The position numbers and the translations under genes were made by a program. Source: Aralia elata (lineage: Eukaryota; Streptophyta; Magnoliopsida; Apiales; Araliaceae). From it: DNA of 64,000 nucleotides. Positions 1-11,915 of this stretch are shown in pieces. Every line of letters begins with the position of its first letter. Position 1 is the first letter of the stretch. The notes beneath the pieces were generated by a model. The model was not told the origin of the DNA, ran no database searches, and saw only the letters and a program-made list of their open reading frames with translations. The stretch spans positions 44,553,990-44,617,989 of the forward strand of contig CM068386.1 in assembly GCA_034770075.1 (NCBI GenBank). Direction: 5' to 3'.

Positions 1-197
1 TACAAAACAAACTCCACCTTCCCCTTCCCATTGACATTAACCAATGCAAAATCAAATAATGACATCAATGGAATTGAAAGATCAAAACCAACATCACAAG
101 ATAAAAACTCACTAGCATAATTATGATACTCACATTCAAACTCAACATATGCCAAAGAATTTTTCCAACTGTTAACAAAAATAGGAATATCATCAAA

Positions 198-899
198 TTA
201 GATATTAACAAATTTCCCCATGAACGAATGCAAAATATGATTTAACAAGAAAACATTTAATGCATTAGTTAATCTCAACGATTTAACTAAACATGTATGT
301 AAACCATATCTCAATCCAATTCGATGATAATCACTTTTCAATTCAATACCAAATGATAGTAATTCTTTCCCATTCAAGATAACATTCTCAAAATCATGCA
401 ATGATAACAACTCTAATGGAAAGACATTACCAAATAATAACAAATCATGCAATGAAGATTTCTCTACTGAAGAATTATGATCAATACCATTATCAATTAA
501 CGACATGCCATGTAATGATTGATTAGCATCAAAACCTAATTCAACATGTGAATGAAAAACCCTAGAATGAGTTTCATGCAAGTACAAACGTTGAAACCGA
601 GAATACCCACAATAATCACTAGAATAAATTCTACGAAGATATACACTTTGACAAAGAGAATTTACCAAATGATAGTAGGAATATTGACATCGAGAATATA
701 ACGCATGCTCATAAACTAACTCGACAAATATAAAATATCCTCCATAGTTTATGATAAAGACGATTTTACCATCAAAATAGCTAACAACAAATTTATCCAT
801 GGAAGCATGTAAAACATGTTTTAATAACCCCATAAAAATACTAGATGCATCAGTTAATCTAACAGAAATAACTATCCATCTATATAACTCACATGTCAA
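198..899 (-). pseudogene. E1 reverse transcriptase remnant with a duplicated palm motif (233 aa)
   Basis: Near its N-terminus the frame carries the Ty3 RT palm region: RLTDASSIFMGLLKHVL followed by KFVVSYFDGKIVF. The catalytic pair normally read as FDD is FDG here, so the second aspartate is lost. The same helix recurs near the C-terminus (LRLTNALNVFLLNHIL, then MGKFV), about 570 bp away, so part of the palm is duplicated. The roughly 150 residues in between match nothing I recognise. It continues E1's gag-RT frame after a stop. A catalytically dead RT relic is the best reading. Confidence 0.5.
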
Positions 900-908
900 A
901 ACAATTTT

Positions 909-2111
909 TCATTTATCACTTAATCTTAAGCTAACTTGATTAGGCATTATCATCACCTTATCAACAAATTTAGATAAAACATAAGTACTATGCAATTTAT
1001 TAAACATGTTATCTAAGAAAAGAAAATAACAACGATACTTGTTTATCAATTGAAAATCAACGCACAAGCTCGATGTCCTATCCTCCTTAGGTATTATGAT
1101 CTCATGAACGACACATGCACTCATGACTTCATCCACGATACCCGCCTTAATGAAGATGGGCTCCATTAATTCTCCAACCTGCCGTTGTAACTCCGTTGTC
1201 TCCTCGGAAATACTACAAGCTGGCTGATACGGAATGATAGCTCGGGGTATGTCATCAGCAATCTGTACAAGAGACAAAACAGAACTAGACAAAGAAGAGT
1301 TAATCTTGTTAGTATTCAAAAGCGGCGTCTTGTACGAATGTACAGTCATTGGCTTTTCAAAATACAACTCACTTTCCAACTCACTCTCCTCTCTTTTTTC
1401 ACTCTTATTCTCCACTGTTTCTTCCTCTCGTTTATTTTTATTCTCATTCTTTTTATTCTCTCGTTTCTTTTCATTCTCTTTTTCACACTCAATCTTTTTT
1501 TCAATTTCTTTTTCACTTTCTTTTTGTCGTTCAAATTTACATGTATTTTCTAAAGACATTACATCATTATGGACTTCTTCTTGAACACTAGAATCTAATA
1601 GCTCTCCTTGGACTGCATATTCTTTGTCTTCTTCTTCCTTCCTTGGCTGCCCTTGATTAACATATGCTTGAAGAAGATCTTGGAACTGCGAATCACACTC
1701 CATCTTACGAAATGGTCCCATAATGCCCTCTTTTAGCTCCTCTTTAGAAATTACCTTTTTCCTATACACCTTAGGAGTTTTTTGTGGCTTCCTCCAATGC
1801 GACTCCTCATGTCGACGAACCTTCCTATCGTCATCCCATGTTGAATCCCTTGAACGATGATCCACATATCGTGAAGATGCATATTGCTCCCTCCTACTAG
1901 GCTGTACCAGAACAAACCGCTTCCTCATAACGGTTTTCAATTCTGCCCATGTCTCGACCGGACACTCTCCACATCTTCGTCTGCTACGCACAAATTCAGC
2001 CCACCATGTAGATGCATGACTGGAAAATTCCTGGATCGCCAGTTTGAACTTTTTATGCTCTGAATAATCATAATAGTCAAACTCCCGTTCCTTCATTTTC
2101 TTCCAACTCAA
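909..2111 (-). CDS. E1 gag fused to the start of a reverse transcriptase (400 aa)
   Basis: Residues about 20-75 resemble a Retrotrans_gag domain (WW pair at about 36-37, then a TWAELK-like helix and RRFV-like end). Residues about 195-250 are almost only K, E, R and N. From about residue 300 the frame matches the beginning of Ty3 RT: an ELQRQV-type helix, IIPKEDRTSSLCVDF (normally a PKKDG...CVDYR-type block) and INKY. No protease D-S/T-G site lies between gag and RT, so this is an internally deleted polyprotein that nonetheless stayed open for 400 codons. It is followed on the same strand by a second RT-like frame. Probably non-functional as an enzyme; it could be a gag-only product. Confidence 0.6.
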   Translation of the reverse strand: MSWKKMKEREFDYYDYSEHKKFKLAIQEFSSHASTWWAEFVRSRRRCGECPVETWAELKTVMRKRFVLVQPSRREQYASSRYVDHRSRDSTWDDDRKVRRHEESHWRKPQKTPKVYRKKVISKEELKEGIMGPFRKMECDSQFQDLLQAYVNQGQPRKEEEDKEYAVQGELLDSSVQEEVHNDVMSLENTCKFERQKESEKEIEKKIECEKENEKKRENKKNENKNKREEETVENKSEKREESELESELYFEKPMTVHSYKTPLLNTNKINSSLSSSVLSLVQIADDIPRAIIPYQPACSISEETTELQRQVGELMEPIFIKAGIVDEVMSACVVHEIIIPKEDRTSSLCVDFQLINKYRCYFLFLDNMFNKLHSTYVLSKFVDKVMIMPNQVSLRLSDK

Positions 2112-2697
2112 ATAAGCTTATGCATCCGCTCTACCTTGAAAAGATCTCTTTTTTCACTCATAATTATTTTCACAATTATATCCATACATGATTGCTGCAA
2201 AACAAAGGTTAGTAGATAAAAAATTTCCTCACACACTCCCTTACGTGTTTCGCTCAAACAATGTATCACACAATTATAAAAATCGCTCGTGTATCGCTCA
2301 ATAGGCTTTTACCCTCAATTGATCTCACACTCTTGCCTTTTACCAGTCAAATTCCCTCGAATAGGTTCTTGTTGAATTCACCAAACAATTTCACAGTTTA
2401 CTTTTCAATCCAATAAGAACTTATCACGAAACAAAATATAGCAGTATAGGACGTATGATAACCAATAGAATTCCACAATCGCCAATTATAATCCTCTTCA
2501 ATGAAATCCCAATGTCTTCAAACTTACAAACCCAATCAATTGAAACAAATAATATCAATTTCTCTTCAAAATTCACGAACTGAAACAAGTAATAATTTCT
2601 TTTTATTGTTTTTTTTGTACTCACGAATTTCCTCTTTTTTTTTTTTTAATATATATCAACAAGAAAAATTAAGGATAAGTAACCTGCTAGGAACTCA

Positions 2698-2709
2698 GCT
2701 TTGATACCA
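2698..2709 (-). other. E1 primer-binding site (tRNA-Met type)
   Basis: The + strand reads GCTTTGATACCA, the complement of the common plant tRNA-iMet PBS TGGTATCAGAGC with one mismatch. It lies 2 bp from the TG start of the adjacent LTR, as expected for a minus-strand element. Confidence 0.7.
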
Positions 2710-2711
2710 AA

Positions 2712-3410
2712 TGATAGACTCCACGGCACGCTTGCGTGAGGTGGTCGTCGCCCGGGTCGTTTCCAGCAAGTTATGAAGGTGGAACGCTCACAACACCTCA
2801 ACCCTTCGCCTATATTGAGACGAGAACCTTAGTACAATTGCTTTGCGCTAGGAAGCTTGCATTGAATGAAACACCAACGACACCTTGACCCAATGTCTAT
2901 AAAGAGATAAGAACCAAAGGTACAATCGACGATTGATGCATGATAGAAAAGACGCCACACACAACTATGACTTGTTGTATGATAAGTCAAATTGAATCTC
3001 AAGAAAAATAAGAACTAGTCTAGGAATTCTTAAAGAACTAAAAGATGAGAAAAACCTCTCAAGAATATTGATAAACTCAAATAAAATTGTTCATTATTCA
3101 ATTACATTACTCATGTAATCTATTTATACTAGTAGAATAAAACTCTAATTACAAAAGGAATTGAAATACTAGTTAACAACTAATTAGGAAGCAAAATCTA
3201 ACTAGGAAACATCCTCATTATAATAGAATTCTAAAAGATCTAATAAAATCTTCAAAATCTGGTCAAAAACGCGTCAAAATTCTTGAATTGAGCTCCAATG
3301 TAAGCATCCTTGAGTAGTTTTTAGCCCAAATACTTGAAATCATTCGTTGAACCCTTGAAGCTTGAGTCGATAGATTGTCATAAAATTCTGACCCGGTCAG
3401 TCTGTCATCA
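2712..3410 (-). repeat. E1 5' LTR
   Basis: Starts TGATAG beside the PBS and probably ends GTCATCA, giving short inverted ends TGAT/ATCA. The right border is set only by this end sequence because the partner LTR is not in the window. No coding sequence inside. Confidence 0.5.
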
Positions 3411-4276
3411 CTATCTCCCAAATTAAGTCCCAGCAGTTGTTCTTTATCTTAAAACGTAACTTTTCCTAGCATGAACAACTTCAAAGAACATTTAATGAAA
3501 ACTTAATCAAAGAGGGTTGGTCTATGATTTACTGACCGAGCAGCTGAGTTACTCTTCCTTCTTTCAAGTTAGAGAGGGCTGATGGATTGAAAGATCCGGA
3601 AATAAAAGATTTATTTTTATAGCCAGTTCCTCATGGCAAGGATGCGATACATCTTCTGTTTTATTTGGAAGGAAAAACAACAATAGGACACTGGACCTTT
3701 GATGGAAATGAGTGTCCGATGATTAAGTTGTGGCATTTGATTTCGAGTATTCTTCATTTTTGAATCCATGAGGTTTTGCTGGGCTCGGGGATGGCCTTTC
3801 TGGATATTTAGATGTTTTTAGTTTGGGCAGCTGATGTACATTATTTGGGTCTGACTTGAAGAGGGTATGGGTGGCTGCGGTATACAGTTTGGTGTTGTAT
3901 TGAGTCCTGTTGATAGGGCAGGCAGTACGATATTTTTTCTAGGAACAAATCCTTGTCTTCCTATGCCTTTTGATGTGTTTACTGTGTGTACAGGTTATTC
4001 CCCCCCCCCCCCTTTGGTGATCTTCAATATAAAAAAACCAAAAAAAAAAAAAAACTTGAACGAGAAAACTCTTGATTATGGCTATGGATTCATTCTATAT
4101 TGTGCTCCTTTCTACTTCTGTAATATGTGATTTCCCATTTTAAAAAAAATATTTTTTTATAGAGTATTCTTTATTCATTATGAACTTAGCTTATCGAAAT
4201 ACTTTGATTATCACTTAGTATCAATGTATCATCCTTGGTTAATTTTTTCCCATTCCTTAATTTATTTGCGATTCAG
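3411..4276 (+). other. intron or upstream sequence of the HIBCH-like gene
   Basis: No recognisable exon. It contains a C14 run near 4000-4013 and an A14 run near 4038. A short open stretch around 3620-3765 has coding-like composition but no family I recognise. It ends in a good branch and acceptor context (GATTCAG) for the first visible exon. Confidence 0.4.
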
Positions 4277-7200
4277 GATTAAAAGGATTGATAAATGTTT
4301 CAGTCAGGACACTGTTGAGGAAATTATGAATGCTCTGGTAAGCTTGATATTATGCTAATACTTTTTGTTGCTAAAATGATATTATGTTACATATTCTTAT
4401 GTATAGTGTTTGTGCATGGTGGGGCATGTGTGCTTTTTAGACAGTGTCTTTACTGTATAACATTACTGAAAGTTAACATAGGCCAAGGGCCTTGATGAAA
4501 CGAAAAGGAAGTATAACTGCCAAATGCCTTGATGCAAATTATGTACTCCCTCCGTCCCGTATTAAACGTCCTAACTGGTTTCGGCACGCTAATTAATAAT
4601 ATTTTTTAACCTAAATTGCCCTTCTAAATTACCTTTAATTGTAGTATCCATTTACTTTTCTATGATCCCAACATTAATTATTCCTTGTTAGATTCCACAT
4701 AAATAGAAGAGATGTTATATTGATAATATGAGAGAGAGTGGTATAACAATACATCACTTCCCAATGTAAACCTTTTATCATTTTTTAAGTTTCCAACAAA
4801 AGTTGACTAAAAAGATTATGAGGGTATAAGTGAAAAAATAAGATAAAAATAGTTACTAATATAGAAATAGGACATTTATTGTGGAACATCCTAAAAAGGA
4901 AATTAGAATGTTTAATATGGGACGGAGGGAGTATATCTTAGGATCTTCTATTTTTCTTCTTTCCCTTGTTTGGTGCAAGAGAGCCTAGGTAAGTTGGTGT
5001 CTCATGTTATTTTTTAGTAGTAAAGTAGTATAAATAATGGGAGCATCTATTGTGAGAATCTTATCTGTTTACGAATTAAAGAATGGCTTAGTCCATCTTT
5101 ATCTTTCTTCCTAGCTTATTTTCCAAGTTTCGTGTCAAATTCATTCCTAATTCCTCCATTATATTAATGTATACACTAAATCATCATTTTTTGCAGTTAA
5201 TTCCTATTGTTTGTCATCAAATATGCTTAGATAACTTCATTTGTTAGTTAATTTACATGTCTGGATTCAAATTAAGCCAAGTCAGACCACTAGAGTTGGC
5301 TTGACAGATTTAGTTATGAAATGACCCAAATTGAATAAAGGCATGTAATCTCTTTACCTGTTCGAGAAGCACTAATTGTGTCAACTAAAGGTGAACTTCA
5401 AGTGACTCATCATTTGTATTTAGCAGTTAGCAAAAATAAAATTTATTTACTTATTTATTTTTAATAAAAGAAAAAAAATTTATTAATAGAAAAGAAAGGA
5501 TACAATAAAAGGGGGAACAAGAAGTCCACCCTCAATAGACTAAAAACAAAAATAAAAAAAGAGCACTTAAAAAAGTGCAGCCCTGCAGTCTCTACACAAA
5601 TCAGTATAGAGATACCTCTAAAGGCCCCCATAGAAGAAGCCCAAAGAGAAGCAAGAAGCCCAAAGAGAAGTAAGGAAAATAATTTTATCACTCAATAGCT
5701 TAAAAGAAGAGCATCTTCTTCTAAACAGTCTAGCATTACGTTTATTCCAAATTTCCCATAAAATAGGAAAAAAGACACTTCCATAAAATTTGGCATCCCT
5801 CTTATTTTCAAATCCTCAAAAACGAATTAGCAACATATCTTTTACTGAAGCAGGACACCTCCACTCCTCTCCTTACACTCCAAAGAGAGCTCCACAAGCC
5901 CCAAGCAACAGGACAATGCAAAAATAAATGAGCATGAGTCTCGTTACTCTGCCTACACATAATATAAATGTCCGGAGATGGAACTTTATCAGGCCTGCGA
6001 TTTTGATAGAAATCATTAGTATTCAATCTTTATAAAACCAGAGACCACATAAAAGCCTTTGACTTTGGAAGAGACCTTAACTTTCCAAATATACGAAGTC
6101 GATGGAAAAGGATTAGGAACAATAGACCGAGTCAAAAAAGAGAAGTAACTCTTACAAGAAAAGGAACTAGTTAGATCTAAAGTCTAGATACGCTTATTAG
6201 AGGAGGAGGATAAATGAACCGAATCAAGCAAGATAAGCAAAGATTCCATTTCAGTTGTCTCCAAATCAGTGAGATTCCTGAAGAAATGAAAATTTCACGA
6301 AAAGAAATTCCCTTCACGTTTTATGAAATTAGAAATGTAAAGAAATACGATACAATCGATTAAAAGCAAGAGAAAAGTGATCATCTCCCAACCAAGAATC
6401 CTCCCAAAATTGAATCCGATGACCATCCCCAATCCCGTATCTCAAATAATGAATAAAATAAAATTTATTCTGTACCCCATTTTAAACCTCGGCTTATGGA
6501 TCTATAACCATTTTAGCAAGAGAAGGTTTCTTATACATTAGCATGTTATAAGATAGGACTGGAGTACATAAGCATAGGATTACCAATTAAATAGGTCTTG
6601 TAATCTCTTTGTGTTGGAGAATGACAAATCTTGTCAGATAGAAGTGAATGTTAAGCCCCGGATGTGATACAGTTTGACTCATAATATTATACTTGCACAA
6701 GGAAATTACCAACTTTTGATTTTCAGTTCATTCGTAATCAAAATCCTGATAGCTACTTTCTTTTCTTTACTTCCTTTGCAAAAGCCAATACTTTTGCTTC
6801 TCAAAAGGACTATTTTTTTCCCTGAAAGTGAAAGATCTTTGATGAACGACATTATTCACACACTATTTCTGCAACGTCACCCTTCCATTTATGCAGTGAA
6901 TATCTAATGATTTCATTAAAGAACCTATTTTTGAAGGGTTCACTTTCACTAGGTTTGTTTCAACATTTTCAAGATATTGGAAGGGGATACATAATGTAAT
7001 GACCCATCTAGAAGATCATTTTTTTAGAGAAAGAAAAAAAGAAAGTTGCACTCTTAACTTGTAATGTTTTGACCATCTGATGCTTACCTTATACTAAAAT
7101 CCTCAGTCTTTCTATTACCTTTTATGTTTTCCTATTAAACTAGCTTTCGTCCCATGCACTTGGTGCACAGGAATGTTATAGATTTAAGTGTATTTTATTG

Positions 7201-10200
7201 AATAGAAGAATGAGTGTAAACACAATGAAGAGATGGAGAATGGAAAACAGAACGTCAATAGGAGAAAGATGATAACAGTTATTCCAACTCTTTATTAAGA
7301 ATAATGAATTACTATATGGAAACAATACTTTTAATTCAGTTAATTCCCAATATGAATATAAAAAGATTAGTGGACTGATTAAATTAAATCCATGTTACAA
7401 ATATTTGTGATCCTTGAAGCTAAGAACAAAACGGTTGACTCATTTAAAATATTATTGAGATTCTCTCTTTCTTAAAATGAAAATGGTTGATAACAAAACC
7501 TAAGCAAATTTAAACCTAAAATAATAAAGGAAAAAAGCAAAGTTAGATACCCTAAAATATTACATGATTATAATTATTTAAACTATGAATTAAATTTAAA
7601 TAGAATTGTTGGATTCATCAGATTGACAAACATATGGTTTTCTGAGGTCAAGGATTTTTATTTTTTATTTTTTATTTTTGATTTTTGATTTTTGACATTA
7701 CATGCCTCTTTAAATGGTGGTTAAATATTGAATTGGTGTACTAGAGAAATAGCTCATTAATTTGGTTAAAGGGATGTTAAAACAGTTTATCCCTAGGACA
7801 AGATTTTTGTTAGAAAGCATTGCAGTACGAAGTTGCATAGAAGAGAGAATAATGCAATATGGTGAGGCTCCATTGTTATTTAAGGCGTGAGGCGCACTGA
7901 GACGCAAAGGTCTCTTTGGGGCCTAGGCGCGAGGCGAGGCGCGTGCCTCATCGAAGTGAGGCGCACATATTTAAAAAAAATTAAAAATATATATATACAA
8001 ACATTAAATCATTTATATATCAAATTTATCAACCGTCAAGTAATTTTACAAACTTCTAAGCATGTTCAAAACGTTTATATAACAAGTTCAAGAACCATAC
8101 CTATGTAGTATAGTGATACACTGATATAATCATATCATAATTACATTCTGCATAAGTACATAGTTAAATACTTATATATATATATATATTTAAGTAGTAA
8201 ACACTAAACAACAATATAAATGCATATTTAAATATTCAAAAAATACTTATAAGTTATATACACATTTAATTATTTAATAAGTTAGTAAACACCGGAATAC
8301 TAGTGTAGTAAAGTGCTCAAAGTTTCTAAAAATAATTGGGCAGCATAACCCTTAATAGTTTGCAAAATAACCTTTTTTTGGGCAGGAGAAGAGAATTAAA
8401 AAAAAAAGAAGGGATAAGGAGAAGGGAGAGACTTACTTGGAGGAGGAGGCTTCAATTGATGGTCTAGATTGATTAGGAAAAAAAATACAGAACTTCGATG
8501 AGGCCCATGCCTCGTCGCCTCGCGTGCCTCGGGTGTGCCTCATTGAAGGAGCCTCGCCTCAGGTGAGGCGAGGCGCCCAACATGGGTTGGGATGGGCCTC
8601 ACGCCTAGGTGCGCCTTTAACAACATTGTGAGGATCTGACACTTAACGAGAGTAAATGAAAATTTGGATGCCAAATATGAGAGATAAATGTTATTGTGCC
8701 ACAGTGAAGAGAGAATAACATCTTCTCTACGCTCTTTCAGTTTTAAATTGTCTAATAAGTTGCTTCCTTATATTTTCTGAAAGACATAATATAGTTATTG
8801 AAAAACAATGTTACATAAGAACATTGGTCTAAATTTATACTGAGATTACGACAGTACTTAGATATTTGCATCAAGCTAGTGATCCTGTCAACAGTCAGGG
8901 CTGCGCAGGAGTTTAAGTCCCAAGTGAAGTTATCCCTATGATTAGCCTAGCCAGCCTCTATGGTGATCAATTTGTTTTAGTGGTACACCCACTGTACACC
9001 TTAAAGCTACATATACTGTTGCGTCATGGATGAAACAATTGAGGGGAGTTGAAGCATAAAGTTAGGAAAGAGGGAGGATCAAGACAGCGGGATGGTTTTG
9101 GGCTAATGCAATAAGATATGTACCAAATAATACCCTATGAAAGCGTGCTACTGGTATACAATTCCGTTTGAATTGTATATTAAGATTTCTAATCATTTTG
9201 TTATGGGTCTCGACTCTCGATTATTCTTATATTGGTTGGTTCAATCTAGACTTATTTAGAGTTCTATTACTGCCACTTGCTCTACAACAATATAGAAAAC
9301 AAAAATACAAAATACTTAATTAGTTAGTGATTTCTTATTTCTGGAAAATCTTCAACAAAAAAAAAATCACCCTTTTTGTGTGCGTATCCAGATAACTTTC
9401 ATGTTTGACTTTCACGAGTGTTTTTCTGCACTAGGTGTTACTTTTACATATTTGGTAATAAGTCCTGTATGGATTCTTTTGTAGAAGTGCCTTTAATTTC
9501 CTCTCCTACAAAGTTCATGATGTCTTTGATCAGACCTATTTTGCTAAAACAAGATCTGAGCATCCTGATGCTTATATTAAAAGTCTTAAATTTGTTAAAC
9601 TTGATATTTACTTTTGTCTATTTTCTGCTTCAGATGCTTCTTTTTTCATACTTCTCCTAATATATCTGTTTTTTTTAGTCCGTGTCTGTGAGAAGAGTTC
9701 TTGTAGAATCCTCATTTTGTTAAACATTATCCTCTTGATGACCTTGAACCTCTTTCTATCTGTGGCCTTCTACCCAAAACATCTATTGCCATCCAAGAAT
9801 TTGAGCTGGTTATTTTTTTAGTCTAAACCTAGGTTACACGGACTCTTCACTTTGTTCTAAAATACATGTGTCCGACACTTGACACTCGGACAAAGATATG
9901 GGTACTGGACACTTCAATTTAGTATAAAAATTTGGCAAAATAGAGGAGTACCCGTGTCGGACTCTTCAAGATACCGTGTGCAACCGTACACTCCATCCGA
10001 GTTCGTGTAAGATAGGTCTAAACATCTAATTTATCTTGAAGCTGTTTATCTTTATAATTTGGCCAACTCATATATCCACATCTTACCTTCACAAACTGTG
10101 GTTTGAGAACGGTTTCTTCAAAAATTTTCTACAATTAATTGATTATAGACACTTCTTCCACAATTAACTCGTCCACTACTACCAATTCCAGGTGGCGACA

Positions 10201-11915
10201 TTACCCATGGCTAGACTTGTAGTAGCCATTGCAAGGCTTATATAGTTATATCCTAGGCCAGTAACTACGAGGAATAGCAGTCTTGTGGGAAAAGTAGCTC
10301 TCAAGTTTCCAGATAGCCTTGGGCAATGAAGACCCACTAATTGCAAAGAGGAAAAAGAAAAGGGGCAAGTTGAAACTCCCAAAACCTATGTGGCTGCCCA
10401 GTCCGTGGTCTTATAAGTTAAGGATGTTCTGAGATATTCATTCTTTGTGAGATCTTAGTTAAGGATGTTCTGAGGTATTTTTGCCACCCCATGTCTTTGA
10501 TGTCTCTCATCTTTCAGATCTACTCGAGCTACCTTTTCTAGCTCCATGGAATGAACAAAGTCAGGTTTAGCTGTTATGGGATTTACTATATCTTGTTGAA
10601 TAAATGTTTATGCATTTAAGAATTTTTTTATATCTTTTTTAATGTTAAAATATCTACATTTATAGCCATTTCATTAAGTAAAACACGGTCAAAACAAAAA
10701 TGGACTAAATTGTTCCTTTTGTATAGAATAGGACAATTATGAAACAAATATTGTACATGTACTAAATTGAAACCAAAGTGCAAACTACAAGGACTAAATT
10801 GGCTGTTTAGCCTAGTTTAAACTAAGATAAAAGGGAATACTGAAATACAATTAAAAGCACCAGCAATGGTGGGAGAGGTTTGACTTTTGAAAGTGTAATT
10901 CATAATAAACTCTTCTGATTGATTTAGATGTTTAACTTCTGAGTTGTTTGCTCAGGAAAATGAGGCAGCCGAGTCTTATGATGAATGGAGTATGACGGCC
11001 CTCAAGAAACTAAAAGAAGCCTCCCCATTGAGCTTGAAGGTCACCTTGCAATCAGTGAGTTACTAAGGGTTTTTTTTTTTTTTTTTTTTTTTAATTCTTA
11101 AACTCAGATAGGATTCTCTTTGATTGCATCCAAAAACGTCAATGATTTGATTTTGTCGGCCAAATGTAGATAAGAGAAGGTAGATACCAACCTCTTGATC
11201 GGTGCCTTGCTCGTGAATATCGCATGTCCCTTAACTGGATCTCCAAGAAGGTCTCTAATGACTTCTGTGAGGTATGTGTTTCTCTTTTATTAAGCACTTT
11301 TAAGCAAATTTTAGATGTCGTTTAGCACATTATACTCGCCATTTTTCACTTGCTCTATAGGGTGTTCGTGCAAGATTAGTTGATAAGGATTTTACTCCAA
11401 AGGTATCCATCCTTCATATTCTTAAGCAAATTCTTGGGCTCACTTTAGTCCTTCAAAGTTTCACCCGTGTTATAATTGAGCCCCTAATGTACCAATCCTC
11501 TTGATTTGGACTACCAAGTACTGTTAAGTAAGCACGATGGGTCCTAATTGGTAATCTGGTAAGTTTTTACCCGAAAATGATGACATGGCAAGGTTGGAAT
11601 ATCGGATTTGAGTGTGTATTGGTAACTTAACAGTACTTGGGGGTCCATATTGGAAGGATTGGTACTTTATGGTCTCAATTGTAGAACGGGTGAAATTTTG
11701 AGGGACTAAAGTGCTATTATCCCAATTCTAAAACATTACCCTTACAATATTTAGTAACCTGTAGTATTTGTTCAACTATGTTATTACGTTTGCAGTGGGA
11801 TCCACCGACATTAGGAGAAGTAACCAAGGATATGGTTGACTGCTATTTTTTCCCCCTTGCCGAGGTTGAGCCTGAATTAAACTTGAATACTGCAATACGA
11901 GAACCTTCTGTTTGA
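4277..11915 (+). CDS. 3-hydroxyisobutyryl-CoA hydrolase-like protein, last five exons
   Basis: Coding segments are 4277-4337, 10956-11054, 11170-11271, 11361-11402 and 11796-11915, each bounded by AG and GT and joined in one open frame (the first enters with one base of a split codon). They encode about 140 residues: IKRIDKCFSQDTVEEIMNAL, then ENEAAESYDEW, SPLSLKVTLQSIREGRYQPL, DRCLAREYRMS, FCEGVRARLVDKDFTPKW and DMVDCYFFPL, ending REPSV. This is the C-terminal third of the enoyl-CoA hydratase/isomerase-fold HIBCH family, which hydrolyses 3-hydroxyisobutyryl-CoA in valine breakdown. The EGVRARLVDKD block is typical of plant mitochondrial members, and the tail has no peroxisomal AKL/SRL signal. 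Start and transit peptide are not in the window; the first visible intron is 6.6 kb. No break is seen in the visible exons. Family assignment is firm; localisation is an inference. Confidence 0.85.
4546..4931. mobile_element. Stowaway (Tc1/mariner) MITE
   Basis: Ends CTCCCTCCGTCCC and GGGACGGAGGGAG are perfect terminal inverted repeats flanked by TA on both sides, the signature of plant Stowaway MITEs. It is 386 bp and has no coding capacity. It sits in the large HIBCH intron. Confidence 0.92.
5461..6300 (-). mobile_element. LINE (non-LTR retrotransposon) 3' end, truncated
   Basis: On the minus strand a frame at 5808-6026 reads NTNDFYQNRRPDKVPSPD, CRQSNETHAHLFLHCPVAWGLW: the zinc-binding tail domain (zf-RVT) found after the RT of plant LINEs, with C, H and HC spaced as usual. 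Further down, SLWASS and FRGISI match the usual C-terminal end of this LINE type. The 3' end is the AT-rich stretch at the left. Endonuclease and RT are absent (5' truncation), and the frame is interrupted. Confidence 0.75.
6301..7875. other. HIBCH intron sequence without recognised features
   Basis: AT-rich sequence with several homopolymer runs and a short ATTTTTG/ATTTTTT tandem near 7660-7700. Open frames here are short and match nothing I recognise. Confidence 0.4.
7876..8623. mobile_element. foldback element with AGGCG-rich inverted ends
   Basis: The two ends are long imperfect inverted repeats rich in AGGCG/CGCCT (start TTATTTAAGGCG; end CGCCTTTAACAA). The middle is AT-rich and non-coding. 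CATTG is found directly outside both ends and may be the target duplication. The GC-rich arms of about 100 bp contrast strongly with the intron. The superfamily is uncertain. Confidence 0.65.
8624..9828. other. HIBCH intron sequence, nothing recognised
   Basis: AT-rich intronic sequence. One 80-codon open frame at 9418-9660 has no family likeness and is taken as chance. Confidence 0.35.
9829..10015. mobile_element. hAT-type MITE, 187 bp
   Basis: The terminal inverted repeats are CTAGGTTACACGGACTC at the left and the matching GAGTTCGTGTAAGATAG at the right. The 8-bp direct repeat GTCTAAAC lies at 9821-9828 and 10016-10023, the duplication length of hAT elements. The interior carries several GTGTCCGAC/GTGTCGGAC copies. 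Non-coding. Confidence 0.88.
10016..10955. other. end of the large HIBCH intron
   Basis: No exon or TE end that I can defend. It ends with a pyrimidine-rich acceptor, TTTGCTCAG, in front of the next exon. Confidence 0.35.

Larger units (their letters stand above)
1..3410 (-). mobile_element. E1: partial Ty3/gypsy LTR retrotransposon (Reina-like), runs off the left edge
   Basis: A minus-strand element whose 5' LTR is at its right end, followed leftwards by a PBS and gag/RT-like reading frames. The opposite LTR is outside the window, so the target duplication cannot be checked. The lysine/glutamate-rich stretch and the short conserved block before the RT start resemble Reina-type chromoviral polyproteins of plants. 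Between gag and RT no protease motif is seen, and no RNase H or integrase appears before the window edge. The element sits upstream of, or in an intron of, the HIBCH-like gene on the opposite strand. Ty3 assignment is fairly sure; the clade is an inference. Confidence 0.75.

Noticed and set aside
1234..1591. Ser/Phe/Leu-rich plus-strand frames resembling membrane proteins
   Set aside because: They are the antisense of the Lys/Glu-rich region of the E1 gag frame.
3867..4130. 87-codon plus-strand frame just before the first HIBCH exon
   Set aside because: It runs through a poly-C and a poly-A tract, matches no HIBCH sequence and has no fitting splice sites.
10179..10382. 67-codon minus-strand frame in the HIBCH intron
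   Set aside because: No motif, and only intron sequence on both sides.
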